Source: Omphalotus guepiniiformis (Eukaryota; Basidiomycota; Agaricomycetes; Agaricales; Omphalotaceae). From it: DNA of 64,000 nt. The notes under the pieces were generated by a model. It was not told the DNA's origin, made no database searches, and was given only the letters and a program-made list of their open reading frames with translations. Both the position numbers and the translations under genes were made by a program. Positions 11,839-23,696 of the stretch are shown here, one piece after another (positions within the stretch are counted from its first letter, which is position 1; each line of letters begins with the position of its first letter). The stretch covers positions 186,001 to 250,000 of the forward strand of contig JAQOOI010000070.1 in NCBI GenBank assembly GCA_028554645.1. Reading direction: 5' to 3'.

Positions 11839-13756
11839 AATGACGCGCGTGTGAACTCGAGAAACATAAGATCTCTTTTGAGGAGTGGTGATTCGGTCAA
11901 TCTCGTCATCGTCCGTCGATGCGACATGTAGGAAACGCTCTTCGCTTTCCGCCCGAAGACGCTTCGTTCCCGGTTCTTGTTTGTCATCTGGCGGCAAGCT
12001 GTCGGAAAGACCCGCGCGTATGAACGACCCAGTCCAATGTTGGGATATCAAGTTGTCGTGCTCACCCAGATGGTTATTTCCGTTTTCTGCTTTATCTTTC
12101 CTTTCGGAATTATCCTTGCTTTATACATTCTTGCTTTGTATGTATTTATTATATATGTAGCCAGAAATGTGAATAAAATACCCCGCGCGTTTGCCAGGGT
12201 TTTCAGCTATAGTATCCCGAGTAGCGTTGTTGAATCCGCTATTCTAACATCCAATCCACCATGCCGTCAATTACGACGTCCTCGTCCAGCGTTATTCGAC
12301 CAATAAACTCGCAATCAGACCCCTTCGCCTTGTTGTAGAGTTTGCCTTCGGACTTAACTGACTCGGGCCGCCACGACTGCTTGAGAACAAAGACCTAACA
12401 AAGACGTGAGCCTGGTTACAAGGCAGCGGTTGGTGCGTACCTTTGTGCCGGGTTGACCATTCATGAAGAGTACCACTGCCCAGACTAATGTTCCCCTACC
12501 ACGCATGACTCTCGCACGGGCAACACTCATCACTTTGACAGTCAAGTACTGCGTACCGTCATTGAGTGTGATGACCCATCGCTTCTTGTACGAATCAGTC
12601 GCAAAGACGTCGAGCGCTGTCGTACTCGTCAATCGGTAGGACTCTACCACCTCATTGGGCTGAACATAGATTTTCATGGAGGGATCAAAGCCAAGTTTGT
12701 GTGGGGCAAGGACAGCAAACGAAGCAATGATACGGATGAATTGTTTCGGAGACTAAATCAAGAAATGTGAAGCATAGCGTGGTGTGTCTAGAAGATAGAA
12801 CTCACCTTGTGGATATCGACAGGCGTACTAGTAAGGAGGACGCCAGATCGGGCGTGGAGGCATATTGACATGCATCGCGGTCCAAGAGTAAACCCGAAAA
12901 CGAAACGACGATCGAGTTGCTCGCGCAATATTTGCCTCAGATAACCTATAAGCTGCTTGACCACCCCTTCCCAGTTTTCCGTATCTCTGCGCTTCATCTC
13001 CAACGCGGCGACAATTTGCAGCCACCAGACCACGCCCTATACACAAAGTCAGCTTCAAGCGATACCTAAGATTAAATACGAACTTTGGCGCCATCCTACA
13101 CATCGAGTTAATATCTCGTCGGAATGAAAGGGTATTTGACATACCAGAGATGAATCCTGGACACGGTCATGTAGCATACTATGAGCAAGAAGACAATCCG
13201 GTCGTATGCGTGCGATGCTCTTATCGACAGAATTCGGAGCTTTTGAGTGGTAGTCGACCCTCCTGGTCGACCCTCCAAGTCGAGCAGTATTTTCACCGGG
13301 ATACTGTGAGCAGAGCTCTTCCGCGGCGCTGTGGATGGCGTTGGCGACAGAGACGAATGCGCCATACAACTCATGCTCTTTGGCGACTGATTTGGGAAAG
13401 GCGCTCCATCGGGATTGTGGGTGACGTGTTTTGACTTTCTTCCAAATGGCGTCGACAAGGGTTTCCTCGATCGGGAACATGGCCTTTATAAACTCGTCGG
13501 TGTCTGCGACACGACAGTGGACGGGGAAATCGGTGTCGACAGCCTCCTTCATGCTAGCTGCACTCTCTCGCTGGTGCTAGTAGGTCATTGAGAGACGCGG
13601 TTCTGCGCGTGGCGGTGTGTTGTTGGTACTATGGTAGTACCAAGTCCGTTGTACACCTGTGGGTCATGAACCTTCATGATGAGAACAAGGCAAGAAGACC
13701 GCGAGGACGCACCCGAAAACAGTGGTTGGAAATCGCAGCGTTTTTACGATGGCAGT

Positions 13757-13961
13757 GAATTTCAAGCGCGGCGGTCACGCGAAACGTGATTCGTCGCGTC
13801 AGCCATCTGACTGTGACCTGAACGTGAACCACCACTTGCGGAAGACTCTTTCACTTGTATACACCTTCTTTCTCAATCGTTCCTCTCACTGGCGACAGGA
13901 CCTTCCTAAATAGAGGTTGTGTACCAACTTGTACGATGTACATCAAGACACTGACTATTCA
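13757..13961 (+). pseudogene. Duplicated fragment of the SMC3 promoter and first codons
   Basis: The segment matches the complement of 39349..39546, the region upstream of and including the start of SMC3. Identical stretches include CACGCGAAACGTGATTCGTC, GCGGAAGACTCTTTCACTTG and GATGTACATCAAGACACT. I estimate close to 90 percent identity with a few small indels. The copy starts inside the SMC3 upstream region and ends nine codons into its first exon (MYIKTLTI), after which similarity stops. It is in inverted orientation relative to the parent. An open frame runs on from this ATG for about 30 more codons of unrelated sequence, so it could at most make a short unrelated peptide. Confidence 0.85.
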
Positions 13962-16247
13962 TGGTGTGTTAGGGCCGGGTGGACACAGGTGGACACCAGC
14001 TCTTGAGCCCGACCCTGCGCATCACTACTGCGAGTCGTCGTCACTTTGGTAATTATCCTTATCATATTCAAAAACAACGCATACATACTCACACTATCCT
14101 CATCTTTGTATCATACCCGAATCTTCATTATTCCCCACCTCTATGTCAGACACTCCATACATACAAGAATGGTCATATCGTATTTACGCTATCGATGATT
14201 CAAACCGGAATACACACAACAGTGATCTTCCTCCACCTTTCCTCAGGACCTTGCCATCACAATCTTACCTGGTCATTGCCCTGCCCTGCCTGTGGATCAG
14301 GTACACCGTACAAGCCTACTGTCTACAACTTCAAGCACTCACTTACCAAAATCTCTTACGAAGCTGGCGGAAGCAAATTACCCGCGAAGCCATCAACAAT
14401 TTCCTGAATTTGATGAAAATCCGAAAATCCAGAACTTGTTCATTGACATTTTGAAATACGATTCGGTTCAGGGCTGTTCAGGGCCGATCGGCCGATCGCT
14501 GCTCGTATACATACCTGGCTCTGTAGTTTTGTCATGCCAGTGCAGATGAGGGACCACTCTCTTGGCGCCGCAGCCAAACCTTGCTGAGTTGCATGAAGGT
14601 GGAGGACATCTTCAAAATTCTAACTAACTAAACCTCTGTTACGCTGCATAAAGGGCATTGGTAAGACTTTCGAGCGCGGACCTGCGCGGACACGTTCTTG
14701 AACACTTGGTCCATCAGTAAAGTCCTCCGAAATTCAACTGATAATCATCCTCCAGCAAGCGCCCATCGCAACGTCGGGGTTCGAAGAAAAGGAAGAGTAT
14801 TTGTTTTGTACCAGCGGCCTTTGTAATGTGTATGGTATGGCCGCGATCTGTGTCATGGTTTGAACCATAGCTACATAGAGCCTCATAGAGCCAGCGCTGC
14901 GTCGCCTGTAAGCGAGCAACGTGATACTCATCCTCCAACGAGCGCTCATCGCAACGTCGGGGTATCGAAGAAGAGTACTTATATTCCACCAGCGGCATTT
15001 GTAAGATCGCGAGGGTTCTTCTTACGATACCATAGCTCTAAACTTATTACTTATTGAAACTTATGATGCAAATGATCCGAGTCTGTTCAAAGCTTCGGTC
15101 GAATGCTACTCTCATCACCGTATACTTACATGAAAATCAGTAATTGAATACATACGCTAGTTTGTATGTTTTGATATACATACGGCTCGCTACATAAGAC
15201 ATAAGCCGTATTTGTCTGCGCTTACTTACATACCTACCTACAAGGGGTATGAATTGCTCAATACATACTATACCAAGTTGCCCGAAGGGCAAGATAGTAC
15301 GTCTGCCTTGTGCCGAGAACCTCAGCGAGCGCTCAAGCGCTCATTCCTAAACCGCAGTTAACGGTTAGATATACTCTATGCAGAGTACATACTTCCATAC
15401 ATATCATTTGTAAGCAATCAAAGTGATAGAAATCGCACATCCTACACACGTCATGATCATACTGCTTCGGCAAACCTAAAGGCTCTCGGAATTTCTGGGT
15501 AGGCAATTCGGATAAATACGACCCTTTCCGGAGACAATTGTTCTATTCGAGGATACTTAGGAGGAGGGTTACGGTTATGTAGATCACAGTCAGATCCTCC
15601 GTTGCTTTAGGTGTTCTTGTTACTTAGTCTGAGTCGGGTCTGAGTCACTATCAGCTCTCGGATGATAGAATCAGAAATCCGTGAGTCCTTTTGGTACGTT
15701 TTACTTACATGGTCCAAACGATGAAACATGAGAACATGAGAATAAGTAAAACCTTTCTTTTTCCAGTTAAATCTTTAACCTATGTTAAGATAATGAGATA
15801 AAGCTTTGGCGACGAAGCGTAAGTAAAGTTTGGCGTCTCCCAGGTTTGCGAGTGACATCTAAGAATCTTTTGTATACTCAAAAAAACTATGTTACGACGC
15901 ACCAGAACAGTTCAAGAAATACTTACCCTGTTGCTGCAATATTCCGGGACCCGAAGCGATTTCTATCATTCTCTGAAGGAGTAAAAGACACACCCAAATT
16001 TCGTTTTGGCGTTGATTATTTGTGGATTACTTGCACTGATTACTTACACCCTCAGCTAGCCTCAGCTACTCTCGGTTGATCCGGACTGAAATTCGTAAAT
16101 CCAGCCTGCGCGCTTGTTTAATACCTACATTGGGGTTAGATGCGATGCACTAAAATCAACAGAGTAACATCAATCTCATCTGAAAACGGAAGAAGTAGCA
16201 CACAGTACGTACTTACTGGAAGACTCAAATCATAAATCACAGAAGAT
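13962..16247. other. Gene-poor 2.3 kb stretch
   Basis: Several open frames of 60-140 codons occur, but none has a recognisable family, a convincing start context or consistent splice sites. Direct repeats lie at 14740-15004. AT-rich TACATAC-type patches occupy 15140-15420. A small perfect hairpin (GCCCGAAGGGC) sits near 15284. A 20-base core GGCAATTCGGATAAATACGA near 15505 recurs in variant form near 24180, upstream of the second zinc-finger gene. Confidence 0.5.
14740..15004. repeat. Pair of ~85 bp direct repeats
   Basis: Copies at about 14740-14828 and 14922-15004 share CATCGCAACGTCGGGG, the preceding CATCCTCCA[G/A]C and the following GAAGA..GAGTA and CCAGCGGC[C/A]TTTGTAA blocks. The spacing is about 180 bp. 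The repeat has no coding signature that survives in both copies and may be a decayed mobile-element fragment. Confidence 0.65.
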
Positions 16248-16255
16248 TATAAAAA
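16248..16255 (+). promoter_or_regulatory. TATA box of the first C2H2 gene
   Basis: TATAAAAA lies 51-58 bases before the ATG at 16306. The paralogue at 25.7 kb has a TATA element about 94 bases before its own ATG, so a TATA-driven promoter seems shared. Confidence 0.55.
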
Positions 16256-16305
16256 GCGGCTGCCGTGAGCGAGTTTTTTTTGCTTCTTTATTGTCGTCAT
16301 CCATC

Positions 16306-17523
16306 ATGATCCTCTCTCTCTCTCTTAATCAGCTACATCACACCTACGTTTGTTTCGAGAGCACAGATAAAGGCCAACCGCCTTCCATCAGCTTCGAAGC
16401 ACGCCGCGATTCCAACCTCACTCAACGCACCGCCGGGAAAGAGTTGGGGTTCGAATTATCGGATGTGTTCGTGAGGTTGGAACTGAACAACACGGACCAA
16501 CTCAGAATATACGTGGATTTCCCAGTAAACGTCGAGCCTAGTTCCAATTCCACCACCGAGTTAGCAGGCCCGGACAGGACGGATTCTGAAGATGCATCGA
16601 TAAGTAAGTAACTGCCATCAATTGCCTTGATTAATGTATCCCCGGGAACTAATTGGGCTTATGAATCCTCCGGCGATTCTGGAATTTAACAGATCCCTGT
16701 GAACAGAGGAAAGCAGAATGCGTAAACACACCTTCATCAAGCTCTCAAGCAGACACCCCATCATTGTCTTTTTCAGATACGCAGCACTTGAACGCAAATG
16801 CTATCCAACCCCTTTCTGTAACGTCAGGATCACAGATAATCAGCAATTCAACTACAGATGGCTCTAGCAGCGAACCTGGCACGTTCGATATGTTTAAACA
16901 CGGATTTCCTGCATTTTCCGAGCCACATCGCCAAACTTCATCGTTCAGCGAACCTTCTCACAGTCCATTAGATTGTTTCGACCTAGACACGGACTTTGAC
17001 GCTTTTCTACCACTCCTCGGTGAGTCTCATAGGCCTAATCGTGGATTCAAGAAAAAAGTTCTTACTAGATTGCTTGTCAGGACGATCGACATCGACAAGT
17101 TCTGAGGGAAACCAGCTATTCCAGATGGATGATTTCCCTCGAGCTCTCCTGCCGCCTACTCCAAACCCCTCCATCGATTCCCCACAAGGCTACACCAGCT
17201 CACCTTCATCTACAGCGTCGACATCAGCGTCATACCAGATGCCCAGGCGCAGACGATTAAAACCTACCGGCGCACCTACATACAGAATATCTTCGTCAAG
17301 GCGAACGATTCCTTTTCCGATGGCCAACAGGGAGAAACGATTCCCATGTAGGCAGTGCGAGGAGACGTTCACCCGACGGCACGACCTCCTTAGACACGAA
17401 TTACGACGACATGGGGTCGTCCCTGAGTGGGCATGTGCAGACTGTGAGAAGGTGTTTCTATCGGAAAGGGGTTTTGAGAACCATACCTGCATAATCATGG
17501 CTGCAGGCGAAGTCGATACTTGA
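16306..17523 (+). CDS. C2H2 zinc-finger protein, probable transcription factor (copy A)
   Basis: Exons 16306..16603, 16693..17019 and 17081..17523 sum to 1068 nt (355 aa). ATG 16306 is preceded by a TATA box; an earlier in-frame TTG is not a credible start. Residues 1-95 form a conserved N-terminal block shared with copy B (MILSLSLxQL). A Ser/Thr/Pro-rich middle with an acidic segment (DCFDLDTDFDAFLPLLG) could serve as an activation region (inference). The C-terminus has a C2H2 finger, CRQCEETFTRRHDLLRHELRRH, and a second, incomplete finger starting CADCEKVF in which the terminal pair is H-T-C. The linker RRHGVVPEWACADCEKVF is identical in the paralogue. It is expected in the nucleus; targets are unknown. 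Confidence 0.8.
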
Positions 17524-18960
17524 AGATGTGATAACGCCTGCATTCAAGGATTGGTTAACCCTAGGGACAGCCGTTTTGAGTGGCAATTCATTAGATCGGA
17601 CTGTGTATTCTGTAATAAGGCTTCTGCTAGTCAGACTTCCTACATTGTTTTGTTAGTTGCAATTTATTAGATTTACGTATTCTGTAACAAGGCTTCTGCT
17701 AGTCAGAATTCCTATAATGTAGTACGCACCCCTAAGCACCTGTAGAGATAGCATTGAACTAGAGATTCACTAAAAGGTGCAGAATGGGATGGCCAGACAC
17801 GAAAACGTTTGGGAAAAGGTAGGCCAAAAGGATTTCGTCTTGGAGTCTTGTATCGTAAAAATAATCGACTAGTGCTGGTTTCAAGAATACAACTTTGCGA
17901 TCGATACTTCCGATACTTCCATAAACCTATCGTGAGCTCAAAAAATGTGTAAGCCATTTCAAAGACAGCGGAGTCTCGAGAGTGAACTGATGCTGATAAC
18001 TCACCTCCGCAGGTTACGTCTGCATATAGTGTCGAGTCAAGTTGGATTCAGGGTTTACATGATTACATCGACCCCGCGCGCCACGAAGCGAAAACTATCT
18101 AACCTTTCGTCACCTGCGCTGCCGCTCACTGACCAAGGAGCATAACATGTCCTCCGACTACAGGTTTGTAAGACCTAGTTTTGAGATTTGAATAGGAGCC
18201 AGTCTAGAACTCACTTAAGGATCGTTGCATATACCCGCCGCAGCTTCCGTCGCAAGTGTTGAGCAAGTTACTTCCAATTGTTGCCGGGCTGTGTACTATG
18301 TATACACTCGTTGTACACTCGCCAAAGTCACAGTGGAGCTAGAACCAGTTTCAAAGTCAGGGTGGCAAGTAATGCTTTGATTTGTTTCTCTTTGGAAGCA
18401 ATAGAAACAGCTGATGCTGAAAGGAGTACTGCAATTTGCCTGTTTCAAAGGACCACCCCATAACAGCCCATAACGATACTCGTGCTCTTATCAGAAATAG
18501 TGCGGGTCTCCGAGCGGAAAAGGCGAGGTGGGATGCAAGGAGGACCGATTTGAACGCGTAGTATGAGCGCTGAGCAGGCGCTTGAGGAGTTCCGAGTCTA
18601 CCTCGCTTGTCGAACCAGGTTCAAGGATACGATGAAGAGTGTAAATCAATAGAGATTGGTGTAAGTAGCGTTTTGATCACGTACTTAGTAGGTTTCCGAC
18701 CAATGCCAGTCCATATCTATAGCTCCGTGAATGTAAATTTGTTGTTCAAACGTTCATTGAACGGGTTATCATCTGTAATCCTCAATATAGAAACATGCTC
18801 TCACGCAGTATATTGAAACTCCGCCGGCGTCTGTCAAACGGCATCAATGACGGCCGATCTCTACCAGATCTCGGCTTCTGCGCTCCTGCCACCCGCTTCA
18901 GAAGCTTCAACGTTCAACGTTTCAACTTTAACTGCGCTCTGCTATTTCTGATTTTCGCGA
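17524..18960. other. Intergenic between zinc-finger copy A and the transposon
   Basis: No gene is supported. Two nearly identical pieces containing TCTGTAATAAGGCTTCTGCT and TCTGTAACAAGGCTTCTGCT (about 17605 and 17690) form an 80 bp direct repeat just after the gene. The rest contains only short unsupported frames. Confidence 0.5.
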
Positions 18961-18968
18961 ACTTAAAT
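18961..18968 (+). repeat. Left 8 bp target-site duplication (ACTTAAAT)
   Basis: An identical ACTTAAAT occurs at 23778-23785 immediately outside the other end of the element. A perfect 8 bp duplication is the footprint of a cut-and-paste transposase that makes 8 bp staggered cuts. Confidence 0.9.
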
Positions 18969-19049
18969 CGGGGGGCGACCATAGGAGATTGCCGAAATAT
19001 CAACCCCTCGAGAGGTGTCGTGAGAATTTAGGACGGCAGGTGATCGGCA
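18969..19049 (+). repeat. Left terminal inverted repeat of the 4.8 kb transposon
   Basis: The first 58 bases are identical to the complement of the right end. Two substitutions follow, and then another 20 identical bases ending GGTGATCGGCA. Confidence 0.9.
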
Positions 19050-19238
19050 ACTGAGCGACGTGCTGATGATTGCCACTCCGATTTTCGCTTATCATCTAGT
19101 GCTCAGCACCCGCTCAGCACTGAAGCTAGTGCATAAACAGTCAACGCGTCGCATTGTCTGACCTCGCTGTAGTTTGGTGTATATGAAATATGATAATATC
19201 TGCTCATCTCCTTCATCGATCCTGTTGTGCCAGCTTCA

Positions 19239-22200
19239 ATGGAATCCACAACACCCCAAACACCACTCAAAAAACCGGCACGTATACCAGGACCAATATT
19301 GACTCCAGATAGACGGACCATCATCCCTCATCTAAACGAGGACACCAACAAGCCTCAGGTTCAGTGCGAAGCCTGCGATAAGAATATATCCTTACCTCAA
19401 GGTCATCCCTCACCTTATTTTATACATCGTAGATCTCACAGATGTAGAGAGGGAACCGAGAACCTCGGCCGCGTTTGGATTTCCCCAGACAGTGCATTCA
19501 GCAGTCCGGCCCCATCTTCCGGAATGTCTTCTCCATCTCTAAGTCGGTCATCAAGCACATCCTCCCTTGCATCTTTTATATCTCAGTTCCAGTTCTCGGA
19601 TGCCATAAATCCAGTCAATTTATGTTCTGGTGTAGTGGTCCAGTGGAAGGGCTCAGTGTATAGCTCTTATCCGATTTGCGATACATGACCTCAAGAACTT
19701 TCCATGGGAACCTGCAGCTTTCATGAAAGATGAGAATATGCTCATCCTTCGGTCCCAGGACTGTTCTGGATCCGGCTATGATTCTACTCGCAATGCTCCA
19801 ACTTGCACTTCCTGTCAAGGTCTTGTACATACCAGACGATTTCAGGAGGTGCAGATGCGAGCTTGAGAAAGCTAGTGCACATACTCCGCACATGTACCTC
19901 TCTCATAGTCAACTTACTGGGTTACTAGGTGATTACCGTGAAACAAGTGTCAAGCTCCGAGCTCAGGTAAAGTCTTTCTTCATCTACAGTGGAGGTCAAG
20001 TTGGTGAATTGATTAGAACACTTGGAGTGTAGGTTCAGAGTTTCCAGAAACATTCAGCTACAATTCGCCAGAAGGTCGATGATCATAAAACGTATCTTTG
20101 ATGCTTTTAGCCACAAATGATGTCACCGACCGGACTTCGCCGCCATCTTAATACAGCACTTCGTCGGGGCGCAAGTGCTCGTATGGTTTGTGTACGTCTG
20201 GAACGGGCAATAGATAGCCTGAGCTCAACTCGTGGCCGTTTCACGGAGTGCGATCTTGATAAGGCACTTATGGCCAAAATCATTGGTGGGCCGCGTCTGC
20301 TCTATGCATTGACTAAAGCCGAGGGATATGCCTCAAAATCCACGCTTTCCCGTTTACCGCAAAGATTCCAACCCTTCTTGCTTCAGTATTCACCCCTACC
20401 GCTTCCGAGATCAACAAAAATATCACCTCTTTTCTCAATCCCGATGTCAAACCATCTCCTCCCCTCATTGATAGGATCGTCTCTTCCAGGATCTATCCTC
20501 CAAATCGACGGCATCGCAATTGATCCAAAGTGTCGCTACTGCCCCAAGAGGAATGTCATTCTTGGCTTTATGCCGTGAACATTCAGATCAGTTTGATTTG
20601 AGTGTCACAGATGTGAATTCCATAGAGACTATTCGTACTGCAGTAGCTGCTCAGAAGGTCTGCTTCGGAGTTGATGCAACTGTCATGGGCTATTGCACCA
20701 TATGCTCGGACCGATTTTACTACGCTCCTATTCCTCTCGCTGTTTCACCCTCAGATAAGACAGAGACAGGAGCCAAGCTTGCTCAATGGTTGTCGGTGGC
20801 TTTAGACTGCTGGCAGAAAACATCCATATGGAGAGCATCGTTTTGGGTCCAATTTGGGCACTTGCCCAGTGACGGAGACTCAACGTTTCGGCTTGCAAAG
20901 CATATGCTTTGTATGCAAGTTGAGGTAAAGCATGAATCAGACCTAGGCGAGATTCTCATGCTCTCTACCTGGCTTGAATCGATACACATCCAAGAATGGC
21001 GTTGTCGGAACCTGTGACCCCAAACATGTATTTAAACGATTTGCAACATTGCTGCGGAACAAGGAGGGTATTGCTATTTACGATTCAGTTATTCGCCCAC
21101 AAGACATTCTCACAGAACTCTCTTTGCTGGAAGGCATGTCCTCGATTCGTGCATTGGAGCTGCTTAATCCTGCCGATAAGCAAAACGTTCCAAAAGCAGT
21201 ATCACTCATACAGGAATTGATGAAGATCAAGGACATACAGGCTAGCCTTCATCCCTCTATCCTCCAACGACGAAAGCATATCTCCTTTATTGCCGACATG
21301 CTTGGTTATTCTTACTTCCATTCATTTCACCCCGACTATACCCTCTCTGATCAAGTGCGATCACTCTCTACCTTTGCTCACCTGGCTGCCGCTATGTATC
21401 TTCGACACGGAACGTCTTGTCTAACTGGTCCTCTCTATTCAGATACGCAAGCTGTAATCAAAAATATCATATTCACCATCGCCCGAATGAAACTTATCCA
21501 CCCTGATCTCAAATGCCACATCATACTGGAAGGGACTGACCGACTAGAAGGACTGTTTTTCGAATGTTCTACACAGGACCATGCACGTAATTGTGACATT
21601 GAGCAGCTTACTCAAAAGCTTGGTGCCGCCACACAGCTACAGCTCATATTCGAACGTAATCCCAAGTTCGACAGTGGACATCGTCGATTGAACTATCAGG
21701 ATGCCCTGGGTGTTGATCACATTAATCCGAAATCATGGAGAGGAAACGTACGAGTTGGAGATGTTCACCTTCTAAAAGAGTGGTGTGACGGGGCTATTCA
21801 GGCCAATCGTTCCCTCATTCATTACTTCGGAACAACAGCAGCAACCGACTTCACTCAACTTTTCAAACAGTCTAGCATCGATCTTCTGCGGCCAAAGGGC
21901 AGCTACGTAGGTGTGCGAGTGGATAGCCATGATCAAAAATCGGAGATGGAGGAAGACTCGGAAACCTCAAATGACACCATCACTGAGGAGGAAGGATTTG
22001 AAGATGAACCGTTAGGGCTCGATATCGAAGATTTCATTCCCGAAGACCCCGCTGATCTCGAGGAAGATAGATTACCTGAAGCTCTTCAGCCAGATAAAAC
22101 CATTTTGCATGACGGAAAGAAATACCTAAAAGCATCACTAGTGGCTACGCTGGCCTCTAATCGCTGGAAGAAGGTTACTATGCGAACACTTCGTGTTCGT

Positions 22201-23555
22201 GGTGTAGCATTGGAAGACCTGCAGAATAGGAAGTCTGATCCATTTGATGATAGCTCCACTCTTGATAGTGATGATCTCATTAAAGCTGGAGATCTCGCAT
22301 GCAGTGTTGTCATATGTGAAGAGAGAAAGCACTTTGGACTTGTCGTGTTCGAGATAAGTGGTTTTCGAGTAGAAAAGGAGAAGTTATTACGCACTGCAAT
22401 TCAGATTGATGCGCTAGAGCATGCCGAACATGTTCCAACAGTGGTCGGGCAAGTTCTTGATCTTCGTTGGTCACCGGGAGATTGTAGCTGGAAATGGACA
22501 GGTGAGATGATACATAGATGTCTTGCTTCAGGTGACTTACGGATTACCCAGGGGAGTATCTAGGAAACTCAGAGAAGGCCAGCAAGAATCTAATAACCCG
22601 CCGCCAACTAATGCTAGACTTTCCGGGTCAACGAGTAATCCCGCTTGCACCCTCTATAGTCTCTGCTAGTGACTTACCACAAACGATCACTTGGAGCTTG
22701 AGGCATCATGATCTTCTTGAAGCGATGGATAATTTGCAGAAAGATTTGGGACCGATACACGATGGTATGATGGACGACGATGCCTCTCTCATACAGATGA
22801 AGAACCCCGCACTTCCATACAAGAAGCCAGACCTCGAACATTCAGATCTGCAGTTCCCGGTTCAACTCTCAACACTACGATTATCCACGACAAGTCCTCT
22901 ACGGAAGCCAACCGAGTCTGTATCATGCCAGCTTTGTGGTAAATCAATTCAAATCTTGAGAATGCGTGCTCACGTTGGAAGGCATCTACTCTGCGCGGCT
23001 CGAGGACTTGACGAAGATGGTCTTCTTAGGGAGATCGGAACCTGGCCGTGTGGTTTTTGCGGACTTGATGGGTGCCTCACGGAACTAGTGGTCATGAAGT
23101 CAGGTTCAACCAAAATCAACTCTAATTGCCCTTACCGCTATCCTAACATGCGACTCAGCACCGCGCGGGAGTACACCGAGTCATCTCCCTGCACAAATAT
23201 CCCTATACATTGTCCCCTGTGCCAGAAATCAGCCAATGGTCAGCCAAAGTGCACAATTTGGAAGTATAATGCACTCAGTCACTTGCTCACCTCCCATACC
23301 CAGTCTAATGATGAAGCCGAGGTCATCAAGATTCCAGGAGAGCTCCTTGTCGAAATATTCATCTCTAAGCGTGAAGAACGCGCACTAGGAGTGTCTGAAG
23401 ATTTGACGGAAGTGTATAGAAGGGATCACGACATCCCAAGTAGCGATGGGATTGAGGTGTTAGAGGAGGAAATGAGGCAGGGATTGAAGAGAGACCGGTC
23501 CATCACAATAACTCAGCCAGACTTAGGTAGCTCCAAGAGAAACAGGGCAGTTTAA
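19239..23555 (+). pseudogene. Transposase-like protein of the 4.8 kb element, broken by several frameshifts
   Basis: Successive fragments in different frames read as one protein of more than 1,000 residues. Frame changes or stops are needed near 19674, 19850, 20102-20150, 20370-20490, 20560, 20985 and 22553, and at least one intron may lie near 19967. The longest intact piece is 20974..22563. It carries TCDPKHVFKRFATLLRN, which could be a catalytic-Asp region, and GTDRLEGLF, which resembles the catalytic-Glu region (xLExxF) of P/KDZ-type DDE transposases; both assignments are inference. An acidic stretch follows. The last piece (22611..23555, frame open from about 22553) is cysteine-rich: CQLCGK with H..H, CGFCGLDGC and CPLCQK, likely zinc-binding. 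The N-terminal piece also has CEACDK with an H..HRC end. As it stands it cannot make an active protein. Confidence 0.75.
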
Positions 23556-23696
23556 AGATAATCTCTTCGTTGTATTAGTCGTACTCATTACACGTCGTTA
23601 AAGCCCAGATGCGTAAGAAGGAAGTGAGCAGAACGAGAGAACGCGACGAGAACGCGTAAGCGATAAACGAACATGCCGGACAGACTGCCGCTAGGC

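Larger units (their letters stand above)
9834..13552 (-). pseudogene. FunK1-type fungal protein kinase interrupted by a transposable element
   Basis: Minus-strand exons: 13552..13145, 13095..13084 (12 nt), 13036..12806, 12752..12441, 12394..12275, 12060..11839 plus 11257..11179 (one exon split by the insertion), 11128..10587, 10527..9978, 9949..9834. Counting the target duplication once, these sum to 2592 nt, exactly 864 codons. The N-terminal half has the usual FunK1 region with the strand RRFVFGFTL and the later VLKQSWRP. The C-terminal half has the catalytic loop HRDISAGN, the DFG-equivalent IDLDRSK and a GTPPYASAEVL segment. The C-terminus is Ser/Thr-rich and basic. The 578 bp element after HTRVI shifts the frame, and translation would stop five codons into it, removing the catalytic core. 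The 12275/12060 junction (214 nt intron) is the least certain. FunK1 kinases are large agaricomycete families of unknown role. Confidence 0.85.

Noticed and set aside
11259..11840. TA as the target duplication of the MITE-like element (mariner-type reading)
   Set aside because: Both TA and AAT fit the bases and both preserve the frame, but the AAT reading gives the expected spacing in the FunK1 motif (HTRVIMATYGW), so the 3 bp reading is preferred.
13979..14549. Overlapping plus-strand frames of 85-142 codons
   Set aside because: Three frames are open at once with no recognisable protein and no consistent splice sites; treated as chance open frames.
15280..15300. GCCCGAAGGGC hairpin as a terminator or tRNA arm
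   Set aside because: No U-tract or cloverleaf context; bacterial-type terminators are not expected in this genome.
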